Source: Deltaproteobacteria bacterium (GTDB lineage: Bacteria; Myxococcota_A; UBA796; SXON01). Taken from it: a stretch of DNA of 64,000 bases. The notes under the pieces were generated by a model. The model saw nothing but the letters and a program-made list of their open reading frames with translations, made no database searches and had not been told where the DNA came from. The DNA lies in contig CANKOI010000004.1 of NCBI GenBank assembly GCA_947484175.1, forward strand, positions 1 through 64,000, in the 5' to 3' direction. Every line of letters begins with the position of its first letter. Within the stretch, counting starts at the first letter, position 1. Position numbers and translations under genes: made by a program. Shown here piece by piece: positions 35,012 through 45,202 of the stretch.

Positions 35012-36520
35012 CTACTTCACCTCCACAAACTCCTGCCCGAGCGCCTTCAAACCGGCCACGACGTCGACCGTCTTCTTGCCGCCCCCCTCCACGTCGACCT
35101 CGATCGTGCGCGGGCCGACGACGACCACGAGCAGCTTCCCCGAACCGAGCAGGGCGCGCGAGGCGTCCGCGACAGCCGCGGCGTCCACGCCCGCGACGTT
35201 GGCGCCGTAGCTGCGCCAGGCGTCGGCCGGCAGACCGAACCGCGGGACTTGGATGAACGCGCGGGCGGTCGACCCGCTGGTCTCGAAGTTGCCCGGCAGC
35301 GACTTCACCAGCGAGTCGGCAGTGAGCTTCATTTCCGCCGCCGTGGGGGCACGCGCGGCCTGGGCGTTGAGCTCGTCGAAGATCACCTGCACGGACTCGG
35401 CGGTCTTGTCGGCCTGCACGCTGGTGCGGGCCTGAAACACGCCGTAGTCGCGGCTATCGCCGATGCCGGCGAAGGCGCCGTAGCTCCAGCCCTTCTCTTC
35501 GCGCAGCGCCATGTTCAGGCGCGAGCCGAACATGCCGCCGAAGAGCGTGGTGGCCAGTTGGGCCTTCCAGTAGTCGGGGGCGTTGCGGGCGGGCGCCAGC
35601 GAGCCGACGCGGAGCACGCTCTGCACCGCGCCGGGCTGTTCTTGAAACACGATGCGGGTGTTGGGCGCGGGGGGCGGTGGCGCCACGGCGGCGCGCGTGC
35701 CCTTCCCGGCCTTCCACGTGCCGAAGCGAGCCTCGAGTTCGGCTTTCAGCGTGGCCTCGTCGATCTTGCCTGCCACCACGAACGTGGCGTTTCCAGCGTG
35801 GAACTGGTCGGCGTAGGCGCGTGTTGCGTCGGCCACCTTGAGCGACTCTACGCTCTTTTCGGTGCCGATCGACGCGAGACCGTACGGGTGGGAGGCGCCC
35901 CAGAGTTGTTCGCCGAAGAGGCGGCGGGCCACTTCGTTGGGCTCGGACTTTGCCGCGAGAATGCCGGCCACCACGTCGCTCTTCACGCGCGCAAACACCT
36001 TCTTGTCGAAGGCCGGGCGCAAGACCACGTCGGCGAGCAGGTCGAGGGAGGGGGCGAAGGTGGGGCCCGTGAGGGCATCCAGCGACACCACCACATTTTC
36101 GTCGCCCGCTTGGATGCCGAGCTCGGCGCCGAGCTTGGCGGCGTCGGCCGCGATGGTGGCGCCGTCGCGGGTCTTGGTGCCCTCATCCAGCATCGAGGCG
36201 GTGAGCGACAAGAGCCCCGCCTTGCCCACCGGGTTGGCTTCGCGCCCCACGCCGAGCACCAACTGCACGCTCACCAGGGGCAGGTCGCCCTGCTCCACGA
36301 GGTACACGGGAATGCCGTTCTTCAGCTCAAAACGACTGGCGACGGGCGCGGACCAAGGCTTCTCCGCGCCGGGGGCGGGCTGGGTGGCACGCCAGGCTTC
36401 GGGGTCGGGCGGCGGCACCGGGGCCTCCACGACCACAGGCGCCTTCTTGGGGCCGCACGCCGCCAGCCCTGGCGCGAACAGCACGAGGGCCGCGAGGCCC
36501 GGCAGGAAACCCCGACTCAT
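35012..36520 (-). CDS. M16-family peptidase-like lipoprotein lacking the zinc motif
   Basis: 502 residues beginning with a lipoprotein signal (FLPGLAALVLFAPGLAACGPKK, cysteine in LAAC). The fold of M16 (insulinase) subunits is apparent: FELKNGIPVYLVEQGDLPLVSVQL, then two-domain repeats including the FVVAGKIDEATLKAELEARFG strand. The HxxEH motif is absent; the place reads LTASMLDEGTKTRDG. It is therefore the regulatory or substrate-holding partner. It overlaps by four bases the stop of the catalytic M16 gene upstream, and the pair would work as a heterodimer in the periplasm. Confidence 0.85.
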   Translation of the reverse strand: MSRGFLPGLAALVLFAPGLAACGPKKAPVVVEAPVPPPDPEAWRATQPAPGAEKPWSAPVASRFELKNGIPVYLVEQGDLPLVSVQLVLGVGREANPVGKAGLLSLTASMLDEGTKTRDGATIAADAAKLGAELGIQAGDENVVVSLDALTGPTFAPSLDLLADVVLRPAFDKKVFARVKSDVVAGILAAKSEPNEVARRLFGEQLWGASHPYGLASIGTEKSVESLKVADATRAYADQFHAGNATFVVAGKIDEATLKAELEARFGTWKAGKGTRAAVAPPPPAPNTRIVFQEQPGAVQSVLRVGSLAPARNAPDYWKAQLATTLFGGMFGSRLNMALREEKGWSYGAFAGIGDSRDYGVFQARTSVQADKTAESVQVIFDELNAQAARAPTAAEMKLTADSLVKSLPGNFETSGSTARAFIQVPRFGLPADAWRSYGANVAGVDAAAVADASRALLGSGKLLVVVVGPRTIEVDVEGGGKKTVDVVAGLKALGQEFVEVK

Positions 36521-37851
36521 TTGGCACCCCCTTCCGACTTGGGGGCAGGTACGACAGCAACCACCACCCGATTGTCTTTGCGGACCGCATCGACGAAGGC
36601 CTTTTGGACGCCCTCGGGCGTGGCCGTTTCGTACCGTTCAAAGTCTTTGGCGAGGTAGCCCGGGTCGCCCACGTGGTGGTTGTAGTAGTCCAACGTGTCG
36701 GCCTTGCCGCCGAATCCGCCCAGCTCTTCGAGGCCGCGGAGCACCTTCGCTTTGGTGGACGTCCACGCCCGGTCGAGCTCGTCTTGCGCCGGGGGCGCCG
36801 CTCGGAGCCCCTCGATCACCTGCCATGCCTCGGCTTCGAGCTTGGCGGGCGCCTGGCCGGGCTTGCCGATGACTTCCACCGCGAACACCGAGCCGTAGGT
36901 GAGCGGGTACTGGTACGCGTTCACCGACTGCGCGATCTGCTTCTTCTCCACCAGCTCGCGGTACAGTCGGCTTGACTTCCCGTCGGCCAGAACCATCGCG
37001 GCCAGCTGGAGCTCGGCGTCGCCCTCCTTGAACACGGCGGGCGTCACCCAGCCCATGTACAGCTTGGGAAGCTCCACGTCGTCGGTGAGGTCGGCCCGCT
37101 TCTCCGCGGTGATCGGCGGGGCCATCTGGGTCGTCACCACGGGCTCGGCGCCCTTGGGGATGCTGGCGAAGTATTTGGCGACCGTGGCCTTCACCGTGCT
37201 CGTGTCGAAGTCGCCGCAGACCACCAGCGTGGCGTTGTTCGGCACGTACCAGGTGCGGAAGAAGGTCTTTACGTCGTCGAGGCTTGCGGCCTGCAGGTCT
37301 TCGTGCGTGCCGATCACGACCCCGTTGTAGGGGTGCGGTGCTGGAAAGAGAAGCTTAAAGAATTGTTCTTCGGCCACACCATAGGGCACGTTCTCGGTGC
37401 TCTGCTGGCGCTCCTTCCGCACCACGTCTTTCTGGTTGTCGAGCCGCTCCTGCGTGAGGGTGTCGAGCAGAAAGCCCATGCGGTCGCTCTCGAGCCACAG
37501 GGCGAGGTCGAGCTGGTTGCTGGGCACGGTTTCGAGGTAGTTCGTGCGGTCGAAGTCGGTGGTGCCGTTCACGAAGGTGGCGCCGGCCCCTTCGAGGATG
37601 GGGAAGAACTGGTCTTCGGGAACGTTGCGGCTGCCCTGGAACATGATGTGCTCGAAGAGGTGCGCAAACCCGCTGCGGCCGGGCAGCTCGTAGCCCCCGC
37701 CCACGTGGTACCAGATGTCGGTGGCCACCAGCGGCAGCCGCGGGTCGGGCGAGAGGATCACCTCCAGGCCGTTGTCGAGCGTGTACTTCTCGAAGGGGAT
37801 CGAGGGCGGGGCTTCGGCTGCGAGCACCACGCCGAGGAGACTGAGGAACAA
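36517..37851 (-). CDS. M16-family zinc peptidase (catalytic subunit)
   Basis: 444 residues with a short signal (MFLSLLGVVLAAEA). The inverted zinc motif HxxEH is present as AHLFEHIMFQ (His64, Glu67, His68), with the third ligand Glu147 in VVRKERQQ. N-terminal strands KYTLDNGLEVILSPDPRLPLV are standard for M16B. It probably degrades peptides in the periplasm with its inactive partner downstream (35012-36520). Confidence 0.9.
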   Translation of the reverse strand: MFLSLLGVVLAAEAPPSIPFEKYTLDNGLEVILSPDPRLPLVATDIWYHVGGGYELPGRSGFAHLFEHIMFQGSRNVPEDQFFPILEGAGATFVNGTTDFDRTNYLETVPSNQLDLALWLESDRMGFLLDTLTQERLDNQKDVVRKERQQSTENVPYGVAEEQFFKLLFPAPHPYNGVVIGTHEDLQAASLDDVKTFFRTWYVPNNATLVVCGDFDTSTVKATVAKYFASIPKGAEPVVTTQMAPPITAEKRADLTDDVELPKLYMGWVTPAVFKEGDAELQLAAMVLADGKSSRLYRELVEKKQIAQSVNAYQYPLTYGSVFAVEVIGKPGQAPAKLEAEAWQVIEGLRAAPPAQDELDRAWTSTKAKVLRGLEELGGFGGKADTLDYYNHHVGDPGYLAKDFERYETATPEGVQKAFVDAVRKDNRVVVAVVPAPKSEGGAK

Positions 37852-37931
37852 CGGACCTCCGGGGGAAGTTGGCAGGTATCGCCACGTTGCGGGCGCGTCG
37901 TGTTAAAACTGCTCCGCAGAGGGAACCTGCG

Positions 37932-38846
37932 ATGCTGCTCCTCGCCGTCGCTTTCGCCTTTGATACGGCCGACCCCTACGATCGGCTGCGCGGTTTCCCC
38001 AACGAAAACGACGACGGACCGGCCGACGTGGCACCGGTTGCGTATCGGCACGGCCAACCGGAGTCGGGCCGCGCGGCCCCGCGTCTGCAGATCGAGCGCG
38101 ACACCGGCTGGACCGATCTCGCTGAGCCCGCCGAGGTCATCGACGCGGGCAGCTTCGGCGTCGTACGATTCGACCCGGTGTGCGCGGACGAGCCCACGGC
38201 CCGCTACCGCATCACCTGGGGGTCGAGCGGGGATGAGCGCGACCGGGTCGAGTTCGGCGTGGACGAGCGGGTGGACGCTCTGGAGCCGCCGGCCCTCGTC
38301 GCGGCGGCGGCGTTCACCTGGACAGCGGCTTCGGACACCGGCGGGGTGTCGCCGCTGTGCGGGATCGACTTCCAGTTCGCGGGCGAGGCCGAGGCCGACT
38401 CCTATTGGGAGTGGACCAACGCCGAGCTGAGCGCTGCCGGCTGGGTGTTGTTCGCCCTCGATGCCGCGGGCGGCACCGTGTTCATGGAGGCCGACCGCAC
38501 CTACATCGCCAACTACAACGGCATGGTCGAGCCGAACCAGTCCTACGCTTTCGACGTGTACTGGGTCAGCCCGCAGGGTGCGTGGCTTGCCGCCGGGCAT
38601 GTGGAGGGCGAGTCTGGCGACTGCGACGCGGTGGAGTTGCCGGTTGAGGAGATCGTCGACTCGGGCGAGCCCGCGCTCGACGAGTCCGGCACGGAAGCCA
38701 CCGACGGCGAGGGCTGCGCCGCGGCAGCGGGCTGCGGGGGCGCAGGGGCTGCGGCGCTGGGCATGTTGCTCGCGGTGGGTGCGCGAATCGGGGGGAGCCG
38801 CGTGCGACGAGGAGCCGGTCGCGTCGATTCGCCCTACGTCCCCTGA
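37932..38846 (+). CDS. Secreted protein with MYXO-CTERM-like tail, unknown function
   Basis: 304 residues. Start MLLLAVAFAFDTADP provides a short signal. The body is beta-rich with a WG/WT pattern and two cysteine pairs (VCADE, LCGID, GDCDAVEL). The tail has an acidic run, then GCAAAAGCGGAGAAALGMLLAVGA as a short hydrophobic helix, and a basic end (RIGGSRVRRG). This order (Cys, helix, Arg) recalls the MYXO-CTERM sorting signal, though it is not a perfect match. Its last 13 bases overlap the convergent membrane-protein gene. Confidence 0.6.
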   Translation: MLLLAVAFAFDTADPYDRLRGFPNENDDGPADVAPVAYRHGQPESGRAAPRLQIERDTGWTDLAEPAEVIDAGSFGVVRFDPVCADEPTARYRITWGSSGDERDRVEFGVDERVDALEPPALVAAAAFTWTAASDTGGVSPLCGIDFQFAGEAEADSYWEWTNAELSAAGWVLFALDAAGGTVFMEADRTYIANYNGMVEPNQSYAFDVYWVSPQGAWLAAGHVEGESGDCDAVELPVEEIVDSGEPALDESGTEATDGEGCAAAAGCGGAGAAALGMLLAVGARIGGSRVRRGAGRVDSPYVP

Positions 38847-39478
38847 GGACGCTCCACCCACCGCGCCAGCGCAGGCAACCCAAAATAAATGAACAGGCCG
38901 AGGAGCGCGGTGACGGCGATGTCTGTCGGCTGGGGGCCGTAGTAGCCGGCGACGCACAGGACGCCGAGCACGCCCGCGAGTACCCCTCGGCGCGCGCGCG
39001 AGACGTTGACTCCACCGCCGCGCGACCACAGCCAACCGCCGAGGACGAGCAACCCTGCTTCGAGAAGGAACGAGAGTTCTCGGTACTGCCAGAGTCCGAA
39101 GCCGAACTTTGGGCTGAAGTTGTTGGAGTAGGGGAGGTCGGCCATGTGCATCGGGAGGTCGAGGAACCAATGGGAAGCCACGGCCAGGCCGGTGGCGACC
39201 GAAACCGCCGGACGCTGCAACAGGAGTTGCACGAGGAGACCCAAACCCACGCTCCAGGCGAGTGACGCGAGGAGCGAATGGCTGAAGACCACTTGTTCGA
39301 GGACGAGGCCGTTGCTGGCGGTGAAGCCCGGTTCGATGTGCGCGCTTTCGATGCCCGTGAGGACGAAGACTCCCCAGGCAATATCGATGGCCTGCACACC
39401 GGCGAAGAGGATCCACAGCGGGGTGCGTGGAAAGAGCGCCTTGATCGCGAGCGCGGGTGCGTAGTGACCGGCGAGCAT
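38834..39478 (-). CDS. Multi-pass membrane protein with conserved His/Asp, DUF457-like
   Basis: 214 residues with about six membrane helices. Residues GHYAPALAIKAL, AGVQAIDIAWG, FSHSLLASLAWS and ASHWFLDLPMH place histidines and aspartates in the pattern of membrane-bound metal-dependent hydrolases. This is like the better match at 33520-34104. No substrate is known. Confidence 0.6.
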   Translation of the reverse strand: MLAGHYAPALAIKALFPRTPLWILFAGVQAIDIAWGVFVLTGIESAHIEPGFTASNGLVLEQVVFSHSLLASLAWSVGLGLLVQLLLQRPAVSVATGLAVASHWFLDLPMHMADLPYSNNFSPKFGFGLWQYRELSFLLEAGLLVLGGWLWSRGGGVNVSRARRGVLAGVLGVLCVAGYYGPQPTDIAVTALLGLFIYFGLPALARWVERPQGT

Positions 39479-39520
39479 GGCGGAACGGTACCACGATGCG
39501 GGCGCCGTCTCGCAGGTGGA

Positions 39521-40530
<1,010 letters not shown>

Positions 40531-40534
<4 letters not shown>

Positions 40535-40863
40535 ATCCCCGCCTTCTTGGCCGACTCACGCATCTGCATCCCGTGCACCAGCGAGGCTCCGCCCCGGATG
40601 GCCACGGCCACGTGCAACGCCTCCGTCATCTGCTCCAAGTCGGCCCCCTTGGCGAGCGACTCCGAGGTGTAGGCATCGATGCAGTAGGGGCATTGCACGG
40701 TGTGGGCCACGGCCAGGGCGATGAGGCACTTCTCGCGCTCGGTGAGCGCCCCTTCGGCGAACACCGCGTTGTAGTAGTCGAAGAACTTCTTGCCGAGCTC
40801 GGGGGAGGCGCTGCTCACCGAGCCAAAGCCTTCGAGGTGTTCGTGTTTGTAGTAGTCGGCCAT
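40531..40863 (-). CDS. AhpD/CMD-like peroxidase-related protein (arsenosugar-associated)
   Basis: 110 residues. It carries the CxxC motif (VQCPYCIDAY, Cys58 and Cys61) of the carboxymuconolactone decarboxylase/AhpD family, with ALTEREKCLIALAVAHT before it and AIRGGASLVHG after. Members paired with arsS are annotated as arsenosugar biosynthesis-associated peroxidase-like proteins. The four-base overlap with arsS supports one transcript and one pathway. Confidence 0.85.
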
Positions 40864-40916
40864 GGGGGCGAGTGTAGGGCGGGGGGCGGGGGGCGGCAAG
40901 GGGGGATTTCCCCGGC

Positions 40917-42584
40917 CTACTTCACCCGATACCCGCCCATCTCGTTATTAAAGATCCACGCCACCAGCTCGCCGATCTCGAAGTCGGTGGCCATGAAGCT
41001 CTTGATGCTGGCGGCGGCGGAGCCTTCGTCTCGCAAGGTTGCACGGGCCGCGAGCATCTTCTCGCACCGTAGGCGCCAGCGTTCCATGTTCGGCGGACGC
41101 AGGTCGATCCACCCCTTGTCGGCCCAGACATCCACCTTCACCGGATCGTCCAACCGTACGCTTTGTTTGTGTCCCTCCAACTCGGGGACATTGATCCGCG
41201 GCCCGCGGAGCAGGCGTTTTCCACCGGGGAGCAAAATCGGAATGCCGATCGAAGGCGCCGTACGCAGTGTCCCGGAGGGCTCGATGGCAGCTGCGCAGCG
41301 TGCGGAGAGCTCGGCCGCGTCGGCTGCCGCTACGGCCTCCAGCGAGCCGAACGCGGAGCGCAGCAGCTCGGCCTCGAACAACAACTTCGACAGCTCTGGC
41401 GGCCCAAGCCTCCCGAGCGCCACCGACGGGATGCCCGCCTCTTTCTCGGCGGCGGCGAGGTCGCGAATCGCCACGTTCCGCACGAGCCCGGCCTTGTACG
41501 ATGGCGTCATCACCGCCCCGTCCATCGCGCTGATCGCGTCGTTGCCGGTGTTCGCGCCTCGGATTTCGAGCACCACCGTCATCGCGATCTCTTCGGGGGT
41601 GATGTACTCCATCTGCCCGAGCGCGGTGATCGCCGCGAACTCGCCGCGGGTGAAGACGCCGTTCTCGCCTGTGTCCACCACCGGCACCCGCAACTTGCCC
41701 GCGCGCGTGTAGGCCTTGGTGTCCTCCCGCAGGCTCAGTTCGCCGGAGCAGTCCACCTCGTGCGCCTCGTAGAGATCGCTGTTGTCGTGTTTGTCGCGGG
41801 CCTCCATCACTTGCACGGCGCGGTACCCGATCATCGCGGCCGGTTTGACCTCCTTCACGATGGGCGCATGGGGGGTGCGTGCCAGCAAGAACAGCAGTCC
41901 GGTGTGTCCGAACGCGGCTTCGTTCTTGGCGAGCAGCTTCTTGCTCGGGCGGTCTTCGCTGTGGGTGTAGGGGATGTTCAGCCCCATGCCACCGGTGCCG
42001 GTCGTGCCCACCTTGAGGTACACGCGGGTGGCGTACTCGGTGGTGGCCTGGTGCAGGAACCGCACGTGCCGGATGAGCTGCGGCACGCTCTGCGAGAGCA
42101 GGAACGTCTCGAGGTCCTCGATGCCCTTGCTGTCGAAGCCCCCCTCCTTGCCGATCCACGAACGAACTTTGGCCGCCCCGTCGAACACGTCCTGGTACGA
42201 GAAGCCGGTGGCGGTGTTCACGCAGTCAACGATCACCTCCGGGCGGTGGCGACGGATGAGGCTGACCAGATGGTTGTCCGCGTAGGCCACGTCGTAGTCG
42301 TCGTAGACGGCGTTCAGGAGCGTGCGGCGGAGGTTCACGTCGCTGAGGATCGCGCCGCGCGTGAGCTGGGCCATGTCGCGCGGCACGAAAAGGTTGCCCC
42401 ACGCCGGCACGAAGGCCACGCTGTCGCCAAATTCCCGCTCGAGGCGTTTGCAGGCGGCGACCGACTCGGTCTCCAAAAGCGAGGCCACCACGATTCGCCG
42501 GGGCGAGAGGTTCGCCACGATCTGCCGGCATACTTGGAGCCCGACCAGGCCCGCGCCGCCGAGGATGAGGAAGTCGTGGTACAC
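40917..42584 (-). CDS. NAD(P)-binding Rossmann-fold protein of unknown function
   Basis: 555 residues from a GTG. The N-terminus is a dinucleotide-binding fold (FLILGGAGLVGLQVCRQIV), and further blocks VDCVNTATGFSYQDV and KVGTTGTGGMGLNIPYTHS follow. A central part with IRGANTGNDAISAMDGAVMTP and a C-terminal 120-residue region are not recognised. It may be an oxidoreductase or epimerase relative. It diverges from the aconitase-family gene across 131 bases, suggesting a shared pathway. That gap holds a CCGGGG/CCCCGG hairpin. Confidence 0.6.
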   Translation of the reverse strand: MYHDFLILGGAGLVGLQVCRQIVANLSPRRIVVASLLETESVAACKRLEREFGDSVAFVPAWGNLFVPRDMAQLTRGAILSDVNLRRTLLNAVYDDYDVAYADNHLVSLIRRHRPEVIVDCVNTATGFSYQDVFDGAAKVRSWIGKEGGFDSKGIEDLETFLLSQSVPQLIRHVRFLHQATTEYATRVYLKVGTTGTGGMGLNIPYTHSEDRPSKKLLAKNEAAFGHTGLLFLLARTPHAPIVKEVKPAAMIGYRAVQVMEARDKHDNSDLYEAHEVDCSGELSLREDTKAYTRAGKLRVPVVDTGENGVFTRGEFAAITALGQMEYITPEEIAMTVVLEIRGANTGNDAISAMDGAVMTPSYKAGLVRNVAIRDLAAAEKEAGIPSVALGRLGPPELSKLLFEAELLRSAFGSLEAVAAADAAELSARCAAAIEPSGTLRTAPSIGIPILLPGGKRLLRGPRINVPELEGHKQSVRLDDPVKVDVWADKGWIDLRPPNMERWRLRCEKMLAARATLRDEGSAAASIKSFMATDFEIGELVAWIFNNEMGGYRVK

Positions 42585-42715
42585 GGTCGCTCCGGGAGGG
42601 GGCGCCAGCCTATCCGGCAGCCGGGGTGTGGGCGATGCCCCGGGCCCGGCGACTCATCGAGCGTGGGCAGGTGGGCATCGCAGCGCCGTGGCGGGGCACC
42701 GGTTAGGACGGGCGA

Positions 42716-44629
42716 ATGAAGCTTACCGGGCGCGTCCTGTACCTCACCGACGAAGCTTCGCTTCTTGCGAGCCAGCTGGGGGGGGCCGACCTTCCGTGGT
42801 CGGGGCAGAGCCTTCACTACGGCGTGAACACCGACCTGATGATCAGCGGCGCGGCGTGCACGCTGGGCTACACCGGCGAGGTACTGGGCCCCTACTTCCT
42901 CGAAAACTTTAAGGAACTGGTGCAGAAGGGCTCGGTTCAGTCGGGAGGGTTTCAGGTCATCGTGGGGGGCGATGCCTACGGGTCGGGCTCGTCGCGCGAG
43001 GTGGCGGTGGTGGCCCATCAGGGCGCGGGCATCGAGCTGGTCGTGGCGCGGAGCTTCCAGCGCATCTTCCAGGAGAACATGGTCTACGGCGGCATGCCCT
43101 TCACGACCGACCTCGGCGTGGTGGAGCGGCTCCGCGGCGGCGAAGACGTAGACACCCGGCGCTTCTTCGAAGACTTGCCCCTGTTCTTCCGCTCGGTGGC
43201 CGAAGGCGGCGGGCTCTTGGAGTACGGCAAGCGGCTGCTATCGGGCGCGGTGCAGCCCACCTACGACGTGAACGTGCCGCCCCGCGCGCTCAACAGCGTG
43301 GAGAAGATCATCGCCCGCCGCACATGGACGGGGGCTGGCGCCGACGGCATCGCCGACGTGAAGCCCGGCGACCAGGTGCTGTGTCGCACCGCGTTTCGCG
43401 GTGTGCACGAGTACACGGCGGGCATGGTGGTGGCGCTCTACCGCGAGGCTTTTGGCGCCGCGCCGATGTACGCGCCGGAGCTCGTGGCTGCTTTCGAGGA
43501 CCACTTCGTCCTCATCGACGAAGCCACGGTCCCGGAGAACGTGAAGAACGCCCGACTCGCGCCTGCCCGGCAGCTCACGATCGAGATGGTCGATGCCTGT
43601 GAGGAGTACGGCATCCGGCTGCACGGCCCCGGCCGCCCCTTCAAGGCCGGCGTGTGCCACCGCCTCGTCGTCGAGGACTACGCGAGCCCCGGCGACATCA
43701 TCGTCCTCACCGACAGCCACACGCCCACCGCCGGAGTGCTCAACGCTTTTGCGTTCGGCGTGGGCAGCACCGCGATGGCCTTCGCCTTCCGCACCGGGCT
43801 CATCCCCGTCACCGTGCCCAAGGTGGTGCGCGTGGTGGTCGAAGGGGAGCCGCGCGGCGTGCTCTCGCCGAAGGACTTGATCCTCCACATCATCGGCGAC
43901 CCCTACTTCCGCGAAGAACACTGGCGCTCGGCGCCTACCGACACCTGCGTGATCCAGTTCGGCGGCCCCAGTCTTGAGCACTGGAACGTCGACGAGCTCT
44001 CGGTGCTCACCAACATGACGGTGGAGGGCGGCCTGATGACGGGCGTGGTGGAGCCTTGCCAGCCCATCGTCGACTTCTTGCGGTCGCGCCGCGGGGTGGA
44101 CTGCACGGCCGACCTCGTGCATGCCGATCCGGGCGCCCAGTACGAGCGCGTGATTCACGTGAACCTCGACGACGTCCCGCTCACCGTGGCCACCCCCGGC
44201 GACAGTCGCAACCGCGCCCGCCTCGACAGCGTGGAGAGCGTGGCCATCCACAACATCGTGATCGCCTCGTGTACGGGCGGCTCCCTCTCCGATCTGCGCG
44301 CCGCCGCCGACGTTCTGCGCGGCCAGCGCATGGCGCCGGGCGTTCGCATGACGGTCACCCCCTCGAGCGCCGACGTGGCCGCGTCGGCCGAGGCTGAAGG
44401 GCTGCTCGACCTGTTCCGAAGCGTGGGGGCGGTGGTGTCGCCGCCCGGCTGCGGCAGCTGCATCGGCAACGGTCCCGGGATTCCGCTCCCCGGCGAAACC
44501 ACCGCCAGCACGACGAACCGCAACTTCGACCGGCGCATGGGCTCGGCGGGGCCGGTGTACCTCGTGAGCCCCGCGGTGGCTGCAGCCTCCGCCATCACCG
44601 GCAAGCTCACCGACCCGCGGCGGCTCTGA
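42716..44629 (+). CDS. Aconitase-superfamily hydratase with swivel domain first (LeuD-LeuC type fusion)
   Basis: 637 residues. The small-subunit-like swivel domain comes first (YGSGSSREVAVVAHQGAG, Ser/Arg substrate loop at 88-95), then a LeuC/aconitase catalytic part from about residue 195. This carries VLTDSHTPTAGVLNAFAFGVG and the three cluster cysteines, Cys519 (ASCTGGSLSD) and Cys579/Cys582 (GCGSCIGNGPG). All [4Fe-4S] ligands are present, so it is likely active. Order is reversed compared with ordinary aconitase A. Possible substrates are isopropylmalate, homoaconitate or methylcitrate. Confidence 0.85.
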   Translation: MKLTGRVLYLTDEASLLASQLGGADLPWSGQSLHYGVNTDLMISGAACTLGYTGEVLGPYFLENFKELVQKGSVQSGGFQVIVGGDAYGSGSSREVAVVAHQGAGIELVVARSFQRIFQENMVYGGMPFTTDLGVVERLRGGEDVDTRRFFEDLPLFFRSVAEGGGLLEYGKRLLSGAVQPTYDVNVPPRALNSVEKIIARRTWTGAGADGIADVKPGDQVLCRTAFRGVHEYTAGMVVALYREAFGAAPMYAPELVAAFEDHFVLIDEATVPENVKNARLAPARQLTIEMVDACEEYGIRLHGPGRPFKAGVCHRLVVEDYASPGDIIVLTDSHTPTAGVLNAFAFGVGSTAMAFAFRTGLIPVTVPKVVRVVVEGEPRGVLSPKDLILHIIGDPYFREEHWRSAPTDTCVIQFGGPSLEHWNVDELSVLTNMTVEGGLMTGVVEPCQPIVDFLRSRRGVDCTADLVHADPGAQYERVIHVNLDDVPLTVATPGDSRNRARLDSVESVAIHNIVIASCTGGSLSDLRAAADVLRGQRMAPGVRMTVTPSSADVAASAEAEGLLDLFRSVGAVVSPPGCGSCIGNGPGIPLPGETTASTTNRNFDRRMGSAGPVYLVSPAVAAASAITGKLTDPRRL

Positions 44630-44642
44630 ACGATGCGCTGGC

Positions 44643-44789
44643 TCGGCCTACCGCCTGCGTGCGGATGTGCGCTACCGTTTCGGCGAGTTGGGCCTCGCCC
44701 GCGACGACGCGGCGCGGGCCTGCGACCTCGGCGATGCTGATGGTTGCGTACTCAAAGCGAGAATGAAGGACGCGAAGCGGAAGAGGTAG
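44643..44789 (+). pseudogene. Orphan C-terminal fragment, Sel1/TPR-like
   Basis: An open frame without any usable start ends at a TAG at 44787. It reads YRLRADVRYRFGELGLARDD, then ACDLGDADGCVLKARM, like the last repeats of a Sel1 or TPR protein. Upstream it runs into the aconitase-family gene in another frame, so the N-terminal part is missing. It may be the end of a gene cut by rearrangement. Confidence 0.35.
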
Positions 44790-44796
44790 GGCCGCC

Positions 44797-45162
44797 CTAA
44801 AACGCCTCCCTCAAGTAGTCCACGATCAGCTGCGCTTCCTCTTCGCTCACCGCGATGGCAGGCATCTCGTTGCGGCCCTGGCCGTTGAGGATGATGTCGA
44901 TGAGCTGGTCATCGCTCTTCCGGTCGAGCTCGGCGGTGATGTCCGGGCCTTTGCCGGTCAGCCCCTTCCCGTCGTCGCCGTGGCAGCCGGAGCAGAACAT
45001 GGTGTAGAGGCCAGCGCCGTCCGTGGGGCGGGCGGGGCCGGTGTCGGTGTCTTCGGCAGAGTCGATCTGCGCGCCGGTGACGGTATCGGCGGAGTCGGTG
45101 GAGGTGGCGCAGGCGAGGAGCAGGAGGAGGAGCGGCAACGGGGTTCCGGGGAGCGCCCGCAC
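44797..45162 (-). CDS. Lipoprotein cytochrome c (single heme)
   Basis: 121 residues from a GTG at 45162. A leucine-rich signal ends in a lipobox (PLLLLLLACAT). An acidic Ser/Thr/Asp linker precedes a class I cytochrome c domain with CSGCH for covalent heme attachment, GKGPDI, and the distal methionine region NEMPAIAVSEEEAQLIVDYL. It probably carries electrons at the periplasmic face. It lies 40 bases after the TPR-like gene on the same strand. Confidence 0.85.
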   Translation of the reverse strand: MRALPGTPLPLLLLLLACATSTDSADTVTGAQIDSAEDTDTGPARPTDGAGLYTMFCSGCHGDDGKGLTGKGPDITAELDRKSDDQLIDIILNGQGRNEMPAIAVSEEEAQLIVDYLREAF

Positions 45163-45202
45163 CGTAGCCGCGGCGCCGCGCCTCCGCACCGCCAAAGGTC
45201 GG

